Origin: Anatilimnocola floriformis
GTDB taxonomy: Bacteria; Planctomycetota; Planctomycetia; Pirellulales; Pirellulaceae
Direction: 5' to 3'
NCBI RefSeq assembly: GCF_024256385.1
Contig: NZ_JAMLFW010000001.1
Span: 4,898,001 to 4,962,000 of the forward strand
Length of the DNA: 64,000 nt
The position numbers and the translations under genes are program-made. Position 1 is the stretch's first letter; every line of letters starts with the position of its first letter. Below are positions 33,566-41,101 of the stretch, one piece after another. The notes beneath the pieces were generated by a model. That model worked only from the letters and a program-made list of their open reading frames with translations. It ran no database searches and was not told where the DNA came from.

Positions 33566-34662
33566 TAAGCAGAAAACGGCAGACCGAAGGTTTCGGCAAC
33601 AGCGCGGTAGGTGACTTGGCCGCGGCGGATGTTGACGGCGGAGGCGAGCGCAGGAAGTTCGCGGCAAGCGTCGTCGATGCCGCGCTGGGCGAGTTGCATG
33701 ACCCACGGCAGCGTGACGTTGCAAAGCGCAAACGTGCTGGTGCGGCCGACCGCGCCGGGCATGTTCGTGACGCAGTAATGGAGCACGTCTTCTTCCATGT
33801 AGGTCGGATCGCTGTGCGTGGTCGGCCGGCTCGTTTCGATGCAGCCGCCTTGGTCGATAGCGACGTCGATGATAACGCTGCCGGGCTTCATCACTTTGAG
33901 GTCTTGCCGCGTGACGAGCTTCGGCGCGCGAGCGCCCGGGATGAGCACGGCCCCGATGACGAGATCGGCGAGTTTCAACTGCGATCGAATCGTGTGGCGA
34001 TCGCTGTAAAGAACGTTGACGTTCGGAGGCATGATGTCGTCGAGATAGCGGAGGCGATCCATGTTGACGTCGAGCAACGTGATATCGGCTTGAAAACCGG
34101 CCGCGATTTTCGCTGCGTTCGCACCAACGATGCCGCCGCCGAGAATCGTGATGTGAGCGGGAGCCACGCCAGGAACACCGGCGAGAAGAATGCCGCGCCC
34201 CTGCTGCGGCCGTTCGAGGTATTTCGCTCCTTCCTGAATACTCATGCGGCCGGCGACTTCGCTCATCGGTGTGAGGAGCGGCAAACGGCCTTGTGCATCG
34301 CGGAGCGTTTCGTAAGCGATGCATGTCGCGCCGCTGCCGAGCATGGCGTCGGTCAATTCTCGACTGGCGGCGAAATGGAAATAGGTGAAGAGTGCCTGGC
34401 CGGGGCGAATCAGCGGCCATTCTTGGTAAAGCGGTTCTTTCACTTTGACGATGAGTTCGGCTTCGCCGTAGACATCGGCGGCCGAATGCACGAGGCGGGC
34501 GCCTTGTTCTTGATACTCCGCATCAGTGATGCCGCTGCCGAGGCCCGCGCCAACTTCGATCAGCACCTGATGCCCGGCGCGAACCAGCTCGTCGACGCCG
34601 ACGGGGAGCATCGCCACGCGGTACTCATCCCGTTTGATTTCCCGCGGCACGCCAATGATCAT
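33565..34662 (-). CDS. ald: Alanine dehydrogenase
   Basis: 365 aa, standard length for Ald, the NAD-dependent conversion of L-alanine to pyruvate and ammonia. Visible features: N-terminal MIIGVPREIKRDEYRVAMLP, substrate-binding Lys in IVKVKEPLYQEW, His in FTYFHFAASREL, the NAD Rossmann motif ILGGGIVGANAAKIAAG, and VIIDVAIDQGGCIETSRPTT. A strong CAGGAG ribosome site lies 7 nt before the ATG. Upstream is the ClpP-like gene on the same strand. Confidence 0.96.
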   Translation of the reverse strand: MIIGVPREIKRDEYRVAMLPVGVDELVRAGHQVLIEVGAGLGSGITDAEYQEQGARLVHSAADVYGEAELIVKVKEPLYQEWPLIRPGQALFTYFHFAASRELTDAMLGSGATCIAYETLRDAQGRLPLLTPMSEVAGRMSIQEGAKYLERPQQGRGILLAGVPGVAPAHITILGGGIVGANAAKIAAGFQADITLLDVNMDRLRYLDDIMPPNVNVLYSDRHTIRSQLKLADLVIGAVLIPGARAPKLVTRQDLKVMKPGSVIIDVAIDQGGCIETSRPTTHSDPTYMEEDVLHYCVTNMPGAVGRTSTFALCNVTLPWVMQLAQRGIDDACRELPALASAVNIRRGQVTYRAVAETFGLPFSA

Positions 34663-34688
34663 TAGCAGGCTCCTGAGTTTGGTTCGTT

Positions 34689-35276
34689 CTACTTACGCGA
34701 TTTGGCAGTTGGTTTGGGCGGTGGTGGCGGCATCAGCTCCGGCAACGGCTCGAGGCCGATCGCTTCCGCCAGGCCAGCGGTCACGAGTTGGCTGCCAGTC
34801 ACATAGCTACCCGGATTCAACCAAGGCTTGAGCGTCTCCAGCGGCACGCCAAACAGCCGCGCGAGGAGTTCGTCCATATCTTTTTCGAGGTGCACAAAAT
34901 GCCGAGCCCATTCGGCTGCTTCGGCAATGATGACATGCTCTTCGCTTTGCCATTTCATGGGATGAAACAGCAACACGCTGTGGGGCGTAACTAGGCGACG
35001 ACGACAGGCGGCGAAAATCCAGATGGCCGCCGAGGAGCACTCGCCGACAACGATGCCGGTCGCGTTCAAACCGCGGAGTTTAATCAGGCTGGCGAGTGAA
35101 TAGGCACTGTAAGCCGCTCCGCCCGGCGAATTGAAATAAATAACGCAGTCGCCGCCTGGGGGCACATCGAACAGCTTTTCGGTGATCTCGGCTTCCCGCT
35201 CGGTCAGGTCGCCGCAAATGGCGATTTCCAGGGGACCTTCGGGCAGGTCATCGCCCGGGGAGTCCGGTTCGGTCAT
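34689..35276 (-). CDS. ClpP-like serine protease family protein
   Basis: 195 aa, crotonase/ClpP fold. CVIYFNSPGGAAYSAYSLAS matches the ClpP oxyanion-side motif, the Ser nucleophile would lie in GECSSAA, and the His in LLFHPMKW. In my alignment the region of the catalytic Asp (ERDxFMS in ClpP) reads PGSYVTG, so the Asp seems absent and activity is uncertain. The Pro/Lys tail is unusual. It resembles the translocation-enhancing or non-canonical ClpP group rather than the housekeeping ClpP. Confidence 0.82.
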   Translation of the reverse strand: MTEPDSPGDDLPEGPLEIAICGDLTEREAEITEKLFDVPPGGDCVIYFNSPGGAAYSAYSLASLIKLRGLNATGIVVGECSSAAIWIFAACRRRLVTPHSVLLFHPMKWQSEEHVIIAEAAEWARHFVHLEKDMDELLARLFGVPLETLKPWLNPGSYVTGSQLVTAGLAEAIGLEPLPELMPPPPPKPTAKSRK

Positions 35277-35354
35277 AACGATTCTTCCGTGGGCAAATTG
35301 CCCGGATCTTGGGCTGAGGTTTTCAACGGGTTTTTCAATTCGAGCGGCCGTTAT

Positions 35355-35360
35355 CTATAA
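35355..35360 (+). promoter_or_regulatory. Candidate -10 element TATAAT
   Basis: A perfect TATAAT lies 65 bp before the ATG at 35426; TTTTCA is at the -35 position 17 bp upstream. It would drive the zinc-ribbon/GYF protein gene. Confidence 0.45.
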
Positions 35361-35425
35361 TAGCAACTGTCCGGCGGTTGGCCCTGAGGGGGTGCTGTGC
35401 GCGCGGGAAATGAGATTAGGCGATT

Positions 35426-36172
35426 ATGGGTATCCGTTTTCATTGTCCGAACGGCCACAAGCTGAACGTAAAATCGTTCTTGGCTGGCAAGAAAGGGGTC
35501 TGCCCTGATTGCGGCGTGAAACTGCGCATTCCCGAGCGCTCGGAGCCCGGCCTCGGCAGCGACGGCGATGACGACAAAGACGCGCCGACGGAGCCAGCAC
35601 CAACTTCCCCAACGGCCGTCGTGCAGGCGGTGCATCCACAGTCTGCCTACACGCAAAAGCCGGTTCTGCCCGGTTATCCATCGCAACAAGCGCCGGGGCC
35701 GATGCCGCAGTTTGTGCCCCCCGCGCCCAGCATGCCACCTCCACCACCGGGGTTGGCAGGCGATCCGATTGCCGAGAATCCGCTGGCGACCTGGTTTGTG
35801 CGGCCGCCATCGGGTGGCCAGTTTGGTCCTGCTCGCGGCGATGTGATGCGCAAGTGGTTAGCCGAAGGGCGAGTCACTTCCGATTCGCTCGTCTGGCGCG
35901 AAGGCTGGGTCGATTGGCTGGCCGCAACCGAGGTCTTTCCCTCCCTCGGCAAACCCGCGGCCGCGGCTGCTCCCGTCTTCAGCGTGCAAACGAACACGGC
36001 TCCTAAATACTCTTCGCCGCACATTCCGGCGGGCCATTCCAGATCCAAGAACAATTCCACGACGGTAACGATCCTGGTCGTGCTCGTCATGGTCTGCTTG
36101 GTCTTGGGCGTGTTTCTGGCCCTCATTATTTCCGGCCAGTTGTCGCTTTCCGGCGAAACTCCCAGCCCGTAA
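35426..36172 (+). CDS. Zinc-ribbon, GYF_2-domain and transmembrane protein
   Basis: 248 aa. N-terminal zinc ribbon (HCPNGHKLNVKSFLAGKKGV then CPDCG), a Pro-rich linker, then a GYF_2 domain (WFVRPPSGGQFGPARGDVMR, continuing RKWLAEGRVTSDSLVWREGW), a Ser/Asn linker and a C-terminal transmembrane helix (TVTILVVLVMVCLVLGVFLA). GYF_2 domains bind proline-rich peptides and are common in planctomycete membrane proteins. Role unknown. Confidence 0.85.
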   Translation: MGIRFHCPNGHKLNVKSFLAGKKGVCPDCGVKLRIPERSEPGLGSDGDDDKDAPTEPAPTSPTAVVQAVHPQSAYTQKPVLPGYPSQQAPGPMPQFVPPAPSMPPPPPGLAGDPIAENPLATWFVRPPSGGQFGPARGDVMRKWLAEGRVTSDSLVWREGWVDWLAATEVFPSLGKPAAAAAPVFSVQTNTAPKYSSPHIPAGHSRSKNNSTTVTILVVLVMVCLVLGVFLALIISGQLSLSGETPSP

Positions 36173-36230
36173 AATGGCCGCTGGATTTTGGCACATCGCT
36201 ATCAGCTGTCTCACCATTAGGGGTTTTCGT

Positions 36231-36782
36231 ATGCGCTGCGGTTTCTTGTTCGCTCTGGCGTTGGCATCACTGTGTTCCTTTGCGTCTGCTCAAGAAGCGA
36301 CGAAGTTCGCCGTTGCCGACGGCAAGTTGGAATTCAAAGCTCCCGCCGGTTGGACGAAGAAAACTCCCAAGGTCCGCATCATCGAAGTCGAGTATGAAGT
36401 ACCCGCCGCGAAGGGTGACGAACTCGCCGGCCGCATGACGGTGATGGGTGCCGGCGGCACGGTCGAAGCCAACATCGATCGCTGGATCGGCCAGTTCGAT
36501 CAACCGGGTGGCGGTGACAGCAAAGACAAAGCCAAGATCGAAAAGCTGAAGGTCGGCGGTCAAGATGTGCAGTGGGTCGACGTGGCCGGCACTTACAAGG
36601 ACAACCCGGCGCCGTTCGCTGGCGGCAAGCCGGTGCTGCGTGAGAACTATCGGATGCTCGCCGCGATTGTGCAGACCAAGGATGCCGGCAATTACTTTCT
36701 CAAGTTCTATGGGCCGAAGGCGACCGTGACCGAGAATGAGAAGGCATTCCGCGATTTGGTGGATTCGATGCAGGTGAAGTAG
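36231..36782 (+). CDS. Secreted protein of unknown function
   Basis: 183 aa, signal peptide (RCGFLFALALASLCSFASAQ), then a beta-rich domain starting FAVADGKLEFKAPAGWTKKT and ending NEKAFRDLVDSMQVK. This layout is common in small planctomycete exported proteins. The Met at 36231 begins the signal peptide; an in-frame ATG at 36174 is ignored. It precedes the type VI secretion genes by 178 bp, a gap containing GGATCGTAACAAACC and no clear repeat. Confidence 0.75.
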   Translation: MRCGFLFALALASLCSFASAQEATKFAVADGKLEFKAPAGWTKKTPKVRIIEVEYEVPAAKGDELAGRMTVMGAGGTVEANIDRWIGQFDQPGGGDSKDKAKIEKLKVGGQDVQWVDVAGTYKDNPAPFAGGKPVLRENYRMLAAIVQTKDAGNYFLKFYGPKATVTENEKAFRDLVDSMQVK

Positions 36783-36960
36783 GGAGATTGAATCACAGAG
36801 TCGCGGAGGACGCAGAGAAGGCATGGGCGGCAGGATCGTAACAAACCGGGTGGTTTTACGATCGGGAGGGAGTGCTAGCCGATAAGGTGTGGGATACTGC
36901 GCCTTACTTTCATTCTTCATCCTCGCGGCAAAAACTCCGGGTACTCCCGGCAATAACTCT

Positions 36961-37446
36961 GTGACACGTATTCCCGGTAATCAGCGCCTCCTCGCCTCGG
37001 TTTTCGATCGGCTGATCGAAATCAAACCGAACGAGGAGGCCACGCCGCAGAATCCGCAATCGCTGTCCCTCAGCGAATTGCAGAGCAACGTGTTTCGCGA
37101 CCTGGCGTCGATGCTCAACAGCCGCCAGGGCTTGGCCGAGCCGCTCGAAGAAGGCTCCGAAGTTCGCCAATCGGTCATCGCCTTCGGCTTGCCCGATATC
37201 AGCAATGTGAACCCCGACAGCCTCGAACAGCAGGCAACGATCCGGGCCGCGGTCGAAGAATCGATCCGCCTCTTTGAGCCGCGGCTGTCGAATATCGTGG
37301 TCACCACGCAAGGGGCTTCGCAGTCGGATCGCAGCTTGCGATTGACGGTGCGAGCCAATCTGAAGATCGAACCCAACCCCGTGCCGGTGGAGTTCGATAC
37401 GGTCATCGAAAGCGGCACCGGCGAGTGGAAGGTGAAAAAGACCTAA
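36961..37446 (+). CDS. tssE: Type VI secretion baseplate subunit TssE
   Basis: 161 aa, gp25-like lysozyme-related baseplate wedge protein. Signature: QSNVFRDLASMLNSRQGLAE (the family's LLNTR), SVIAFGLPDIS and ESIRLFEPRLSNIVV (the EPRL block). It acts in the cytoplasmic baseplate together with TssF, TssG and TssK. The GTG at 36961 is chosen because TRIPGNQRLLASVFDRL is the normal TssE N-terminus; the frame extends to 36889. Its stop overlaps the tssF ATG by one base. Confidence 0.93.
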   Translation: MTRIPGNQRLLASVFDRLIEIKPNEEATPQNPQSLSLSELQSNVFRDLASMLNSRQGLAEPLEEGSEVRQSVIAFGLPDISNVNPDSLEQQATIRAAVEESIRLFEPRLSNIVVTTQGASQSDRSLRLTVRANLKIEPNPVPVEFDTVIESGTGEWKVKKT

Positions 37447-39302
37447 TGGCCACTCGACTCGAGCGCGAATACGAAAGCGAACTGGCGTTCATCCGGCACT
37501 ATGCCAAGGAGTTCGCCGCTGAACGCCCCGGCATTGCCGGCCGATTGGTGCTGAGCGAAGACACCGGCGTGTCGCAAGATCCGCACGTCGAGCGGATGAT
37601 CGAAGCCTTTGCCTTTCTCACCGCCCGCGTGCAAGTAAAGCTGAAGGACGAGTTTCCCGAACTCGTCGACTCGCTGCTGAACATTCTCTATCCGCATTAC
37701 CTCGCGCCGATCCCCTCGATGGCGATTGCTCAGCTGGAGCTCGATCCAGCCCAAGGCAATCTCACCACCGGACCGGTCATCACGCGCGGCACGGAGATTT
37801 TTTCGCGCGAGATCAACGGCTTGCCTTGTCGCTTTCGTACCACGGCAGATGCGGAACTCTGGCCGCTCGAAATCATCAGGGCGCGCTACGAGAGCGCGCC
37901 CTTCGGCCGCGAGATCAGCGACGTCGTCGATCCCCGCCGCCTGCGCGATGCCGAATCGGCGATTCGCATCGAGATCAAATCGCGCAGTGCTCATCCGCTG
38001 GCCAAGCTCGATATCAAAAAGCTCCGCTTCTTTTTGAGCGGCGATCAGCCAACGACCAATCAGCTGTACGAACTGCTGTTCAATCACGCGGTGAGCGTGA
38101 TGGTTCGCATTCCCGATGTGAATCCCAAAGACAGCTACGCCTTTCTCCCTGCAACGTGCTTGCAGCAAGTTGGCTACGGTCCTGACGAAGGAATGCTACC
38201 CTACGGACCACGATCGCTGCCTGGCTATCGGCTGCTGACCGAATTCTTCACGTTTCCGCACAAATTTTTGTTCTGCGATGTCACCAAGCTCGACATCCTG
38301 CAGCAACTACGGGCGACCGATCAATTCGAACTCGTCGTGTTTCTGAACAAACCGGCGAACCAACTCGAGACGCGGATCAAGACCGACACGTTCCGTCTCG
38401 GCTGTACGCCGATAATCAACCTGTTTAAGCAAACCACCGAGCCGATTCGGCTGACGCGGACGAAGACGCAGTATCCGCTCTATCCCGACATTCGCCGGCA
38501 AACCGCGATGGAGGTCTATTCGATCGACGAGGTCGAGAGCATCCATCCGGAAACGAAAGAGAACATTCAATACAAACCGTTCTTTTCGTTCCAGCACGAT
38601 AGCGAAGCCGCGGGCGAGCGGGCCTACTGGTGTCATCACCGCACGCCGTCGATTCGCGACGACGACCATGGCACGGATGTGTTCATGTCGTTTGTCGATC
38701 TCGACTTCAATCCCACCGTGCCGCCGGCCGAAGTGGCGATTGTGACAACGACGTGTACCAATCGCGACGTCCCCGGCAACGTGCAAAAATCCGGTGCCGA
38801 TCCTTGGGGCTTTCAACTCGTCGGCCAATCTCCGGTGCGTAAGATCACGACGCCCGTCGAACCCACCAAGCCGTTGCGGTTGCGCGAGGCGGCCAATCGC
38901 TGGCGACTCATTTCGCATCTGTCGCTCAATCACCTGTCGATCACCGGCGGTTCGGACGGCGCAGCTGCGCTGCGCGAAATCCTCCGGCTTTACGATTACA
39001 CCTCGTCTCAAACGACGGCGCAGATGATCGAAGGCATTACTTCGATCAACAGTCAGCGGAGCATTGCCCCGATACTCGACGGCAAGACCCGCGGTTTTTG
39101 CCGCGGCCTGGATGTGCAACTGACGTTCGACGACGAGAAGTATCCCGGCACTGGGTTCTTCTTGCTCGCTTGCGTGCTGGAGCACTTCCTCGGGCAATAT
39201 GCCACGATCAATTCATTCACGCGGATGATCGCGAAATCGAAACAGCGCGACTCCTGGGAGCGAACATGGCCGCCGAGAACTGGCCATCTGACGCTGAGTT
39301 AG
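37446..39302 (+). CDS. tssF: Type VI secretion baseplate subunit TssF
   Basis: 618 aa, VasA/ImpG family. The N-terminus (YESELAFIRHYAKEFAAERP, then GIAGRLVLSEDTGVSQDPHV and ERMIEAFAFLTARVQVKLKD) is the TssF signature, followed by FPELVDSLLNILYPHYLAPI. The C-terminal RGLDVQLTFDDEKYPGTGFF and FLLACVLEHFLGQYATINSF also match. It forms the baseplate wedge with TssE and TssG. Its ATG overlaps the tssE stop by one base and its 3' end overlaps tssG by 37 bp, indicating a tightly coupled operon. Confidence 0.95.
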   Translation: MATRLEREYESELAFIRHYAKEFAAERPGIAGRLVLSEDTGVSQDPHVERMIEAFAFLTARVQVKLKDEFPELVDSLLNILYPHYLAPIPSMAIAQLELDPAQGNLTTGPVITRGTEIFSREINGLPCRFRTTADAELWPLEIIRARYESAPFGREISDVVDPRRLRDAESAIRIEIKSRSAHPLAKLDIKKLRFFLSGDQPTTNQLYELLFNHAVSVMVRIPDVNPKDSYAFLPATCLQQVGYGPDEGMLPYGPRSLPGYRLLTEFFTFPHKFLFCDVTKLDILQQLRATDQFELVVFLNKPANQLETRIKTDTFRLGCTPIINLFKQTTEPIRLTRTKTQYPLYPDIRRQTAMEVYSIDEVESIHPETKENIQYKPFFSFQHDSEAAGERAYWCHHRTPSIRDDDHGTDVFMSFVDLDFNPTVPPAEVAIVTTTCTNRDVPGNVQKSGADPWGFQLVGQSPVRKITTPVEPTKPLRLREAANRWRLISHLSLNHLSITGGSDGAAALREILRLYDYTSSQTTAQMIEGITSINSQRSIAPILDGKTRGFCRGLDVQLTFDDEKYPGTGFFLLACVLEHFLGQYATINSFTRMIAKSKQRDSWERTWPPRTGHLTLS

Positions 39303-40567
39303 CGGATTGGATCCGCGCGTCAAAGGCTGGCAGCGACATCGACCCAACCGACGCCGATCACGATCCGGCGCGGCCTGGATACTCCGTGCGCATGTCGCTC
39401 CTCGGCGAAGCGATTTACCGCTACGAATTCTTCGCAGCGATGCACGCGCTGCGGCAGATGCGGCTGTTCGACCACAAGGTCGATCTCGACAGCTTGCTCG
39501 AACCGCTGCCGATCCGCTTTCGCGCGCATCAGTCGCTGTCGTTTCCTTCGAGCGAAGTTTTCGATCTGCGCAGTTTTCCGAACCAATCGAAACGCCGGCT
39601 TGAGATGACGGTGTCGTTCCTGGGGCTGACCGGCTCGATGGGCGCGCTGCCGCGGTTCTATACCGAAAAAGTCATCGAGCGGATGCAGAAGCGCGACTTT
39701 GTGCTTCGTGACTTTCTCGATCTGTTCAACCATCGCCTGGTGATGTTGTTTCACGAAGCTGGACAAAAATATCGCTTCTGGTTCGATTATGAACGGGCCG
39801 TGAAAATCGGTCGCATCCGTCAGGAACAAGGAACACAAAAGTTTCGCGGCTTCGTGCTCGAAGATCGGCCGAAGCTCGACAAGGTCTCGCAAAACCTGCT
39901 CGACCTCGGCGGTTTCGGCACTTCGCTGCTGCGTTACAAAGATATCGTTCGCGGTGCACTCGCCAATCGCTTGAACGTCGCCGACGAAACACTCCGGCAC
40001 TACGCGGGACTCCTCTCGCAATCGCATCGCAGCGCGATCGGGCTCGAGCAACTTCTCAGCGGTTACTTTGCGACGCAAGTGAAGGTGCAACAGTTCGTCG
40101 GTCAATGGCTGCAACTGCCAGCCGAGTATCGAACTTGTCTGCCCATTCGCGAGGAAGTCGTCCGGCCTGGTGAAACGAAAAAACAATCGCCTGCCAAACC
40201 AGCCGTCAAAACGGCAGCGCCTCGGCTTGGCCAGAACACCGTGATTGGCTCGCGAATCTGGGAATCGCAAGGCAAATTCCGCATCCGCCTCGGCCCGCTC
40301 AGCTATAAGCAATTTCTCGACTACTTGCCGGTGGGCGGCGCATTTCTCAAACTGGCGCAACTCACAAGGGTGTATGTCCGCGGCGGTTTCGATTACGACG
40401 TGCAGCCGACGCTGAAAGCGGCGGAGGTTCCCTGGTGCCAACTGGGGGGCAAGGAATCGCCCGGCGCGCGACTTGGCTGGAATACCTGGGTGAGGAATAA
40501 GCCGTTCGAACAACCTGCGGATGACGCGGTGTTCAACGTCGAAAATAAATTGTCGTTTGGTTCGTAG
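39266..40567 (+). CDS. tssG: Type VI secretion baseplate subunit TssG
   Basis: 433 aa, VasB/ImpH family, slightly longer than many members (about 330-350). Signature: IYRYEFFAAMHALRQM, IRFRAHQSLSFPSSEV, MTVSFLGLTGSMGALPRFYT and DFLDLFNHRLVMLFHEA. A Lys/Pro-rich insert (GETKKQSPAKPAVKTAAPRL) interrupts the C-terminal half. GGGAG lies 5 nt before the ATG at 39266, inside the tssF coding region. Confidence 0.94.
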   Translation: MAAENWPSDAELADWIRASKAGSDIDPTDADHDPARPGYSVRMSLLGEAIYRYEFFAAMHALRQMRLFDHKVDLDSLLEPLPIRFRAHQSLSFPSSEVFDLRSFPNQSKRRLEMTVSFLGLTGSMGALPRFYTEKVIERMQKRDFVLRDFLDLFNHRLVMLFHEAGQKYRFWFDYERAVKIGRIRQEQGTQKFRGFVLEDRPKLDKVSQNLLDLGGFGTSLLRYKDIVRGALANRLNVADETLRHYAGLLSQSHRSAIGLEQLLSGYFATQVKVQQFVGQWLQLPAEYRTCLPIREEVVRPGETKKQSPAKPAVKTAAPRLGQNTVIGSRIWESQGKFRIRLGPLSYKQFLDYLPVGGAFLKLAQLTRVYVRGGFDYDVQPTLKAAEVPWCQLGGKESPGARLGWNTWVRNKPFEQPADDAVFNVENKLSFGS

Positions 40568-40595
40568 TTCGCTCGATGGATTGCGGAGGAATCAG

Positions 40596-40979
40596 ATGAA
40601 AGCTTCTTTTCCGTCGGTTATTTCGATGGTCCTGGTGTTTGTCGCGGCCGCCCCGGTTCTCTTCGCGCTCCCTCCGATCGATAAGGAGTGGAAAGAGCGG
40701 TACATCGAGAAGAACCCGCCGCCGGCTTATAAGGAAGATGCTGCCACGCAGAAGTGCAATGTCTGCCATGAACCTGGCGGCAAGAAGGCCAAGAACGAAT
40801 ATGGCAAGGCGGTCGGCAAACACCTCAAAAAAGCCGACATCGATGCCCTGAAAGGCAATCCACCGGCAATGAAGAAACTCATTCAAGACGCCCTCGAAAA
40901 AGCGGAATCAGAGAAGAACGAAAAGGGCGAAAAGTTCGGCGACATCATGAAAAACGGCAAATTGCCTGGCTCGAAGTAA
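40596..40979 (+). CDS. Small secreted CxxCH (c-type heme) protein inside the T6SS cluster
   Basis: 127 aa. A signal peptide (KASFPSVISMVLVFVAAAPV, cleavage near FALPP) is followed by a short region with a single heme-binding motif KCNVCHEPGGKKAKNEYG, then a very Lys/Glu-rich helical tail. It resembles small monoheme proteins common in planctomycetes. A strong GGAGGAA ribosome site lies upstream. It sits 28 bp after tssG and 122 bp before clpV, on the same strand, so it is probably transcribed with them. A role in secretion is not established. Confidence 0.85.
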   Translation: MKASFPSVISMVLVFVAAAPVLFALPPIDKEWKERYIEKNPPPAYKEDAATQKCNVCHEPGGKKAKNEYGKAVGKHLKKADIDALKGNPPAMKKLIQDALEKAESEKNEKGEKFGDIMKNGKLPGSK

Positions 40980-41101
40980 CGCTCACGCAATTAAGTCTGT
41001 AACAAATTCGCCGCAATCGCGCTTCAGTCTGTTCTTCCCTATCTCTAACCTCTACTCCCTTCATCCCTTCAACTTCATCCCTACTCCCCCGCGAGAACAA
41101 C

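Noticed and set aside
41030-41101. Pyrimidine-rich direct repeats (CTTCATCCC) before clpV
   Set aside because: Short low-complexity tract; no hairpin, operator symmetry or coding sense can be supported.
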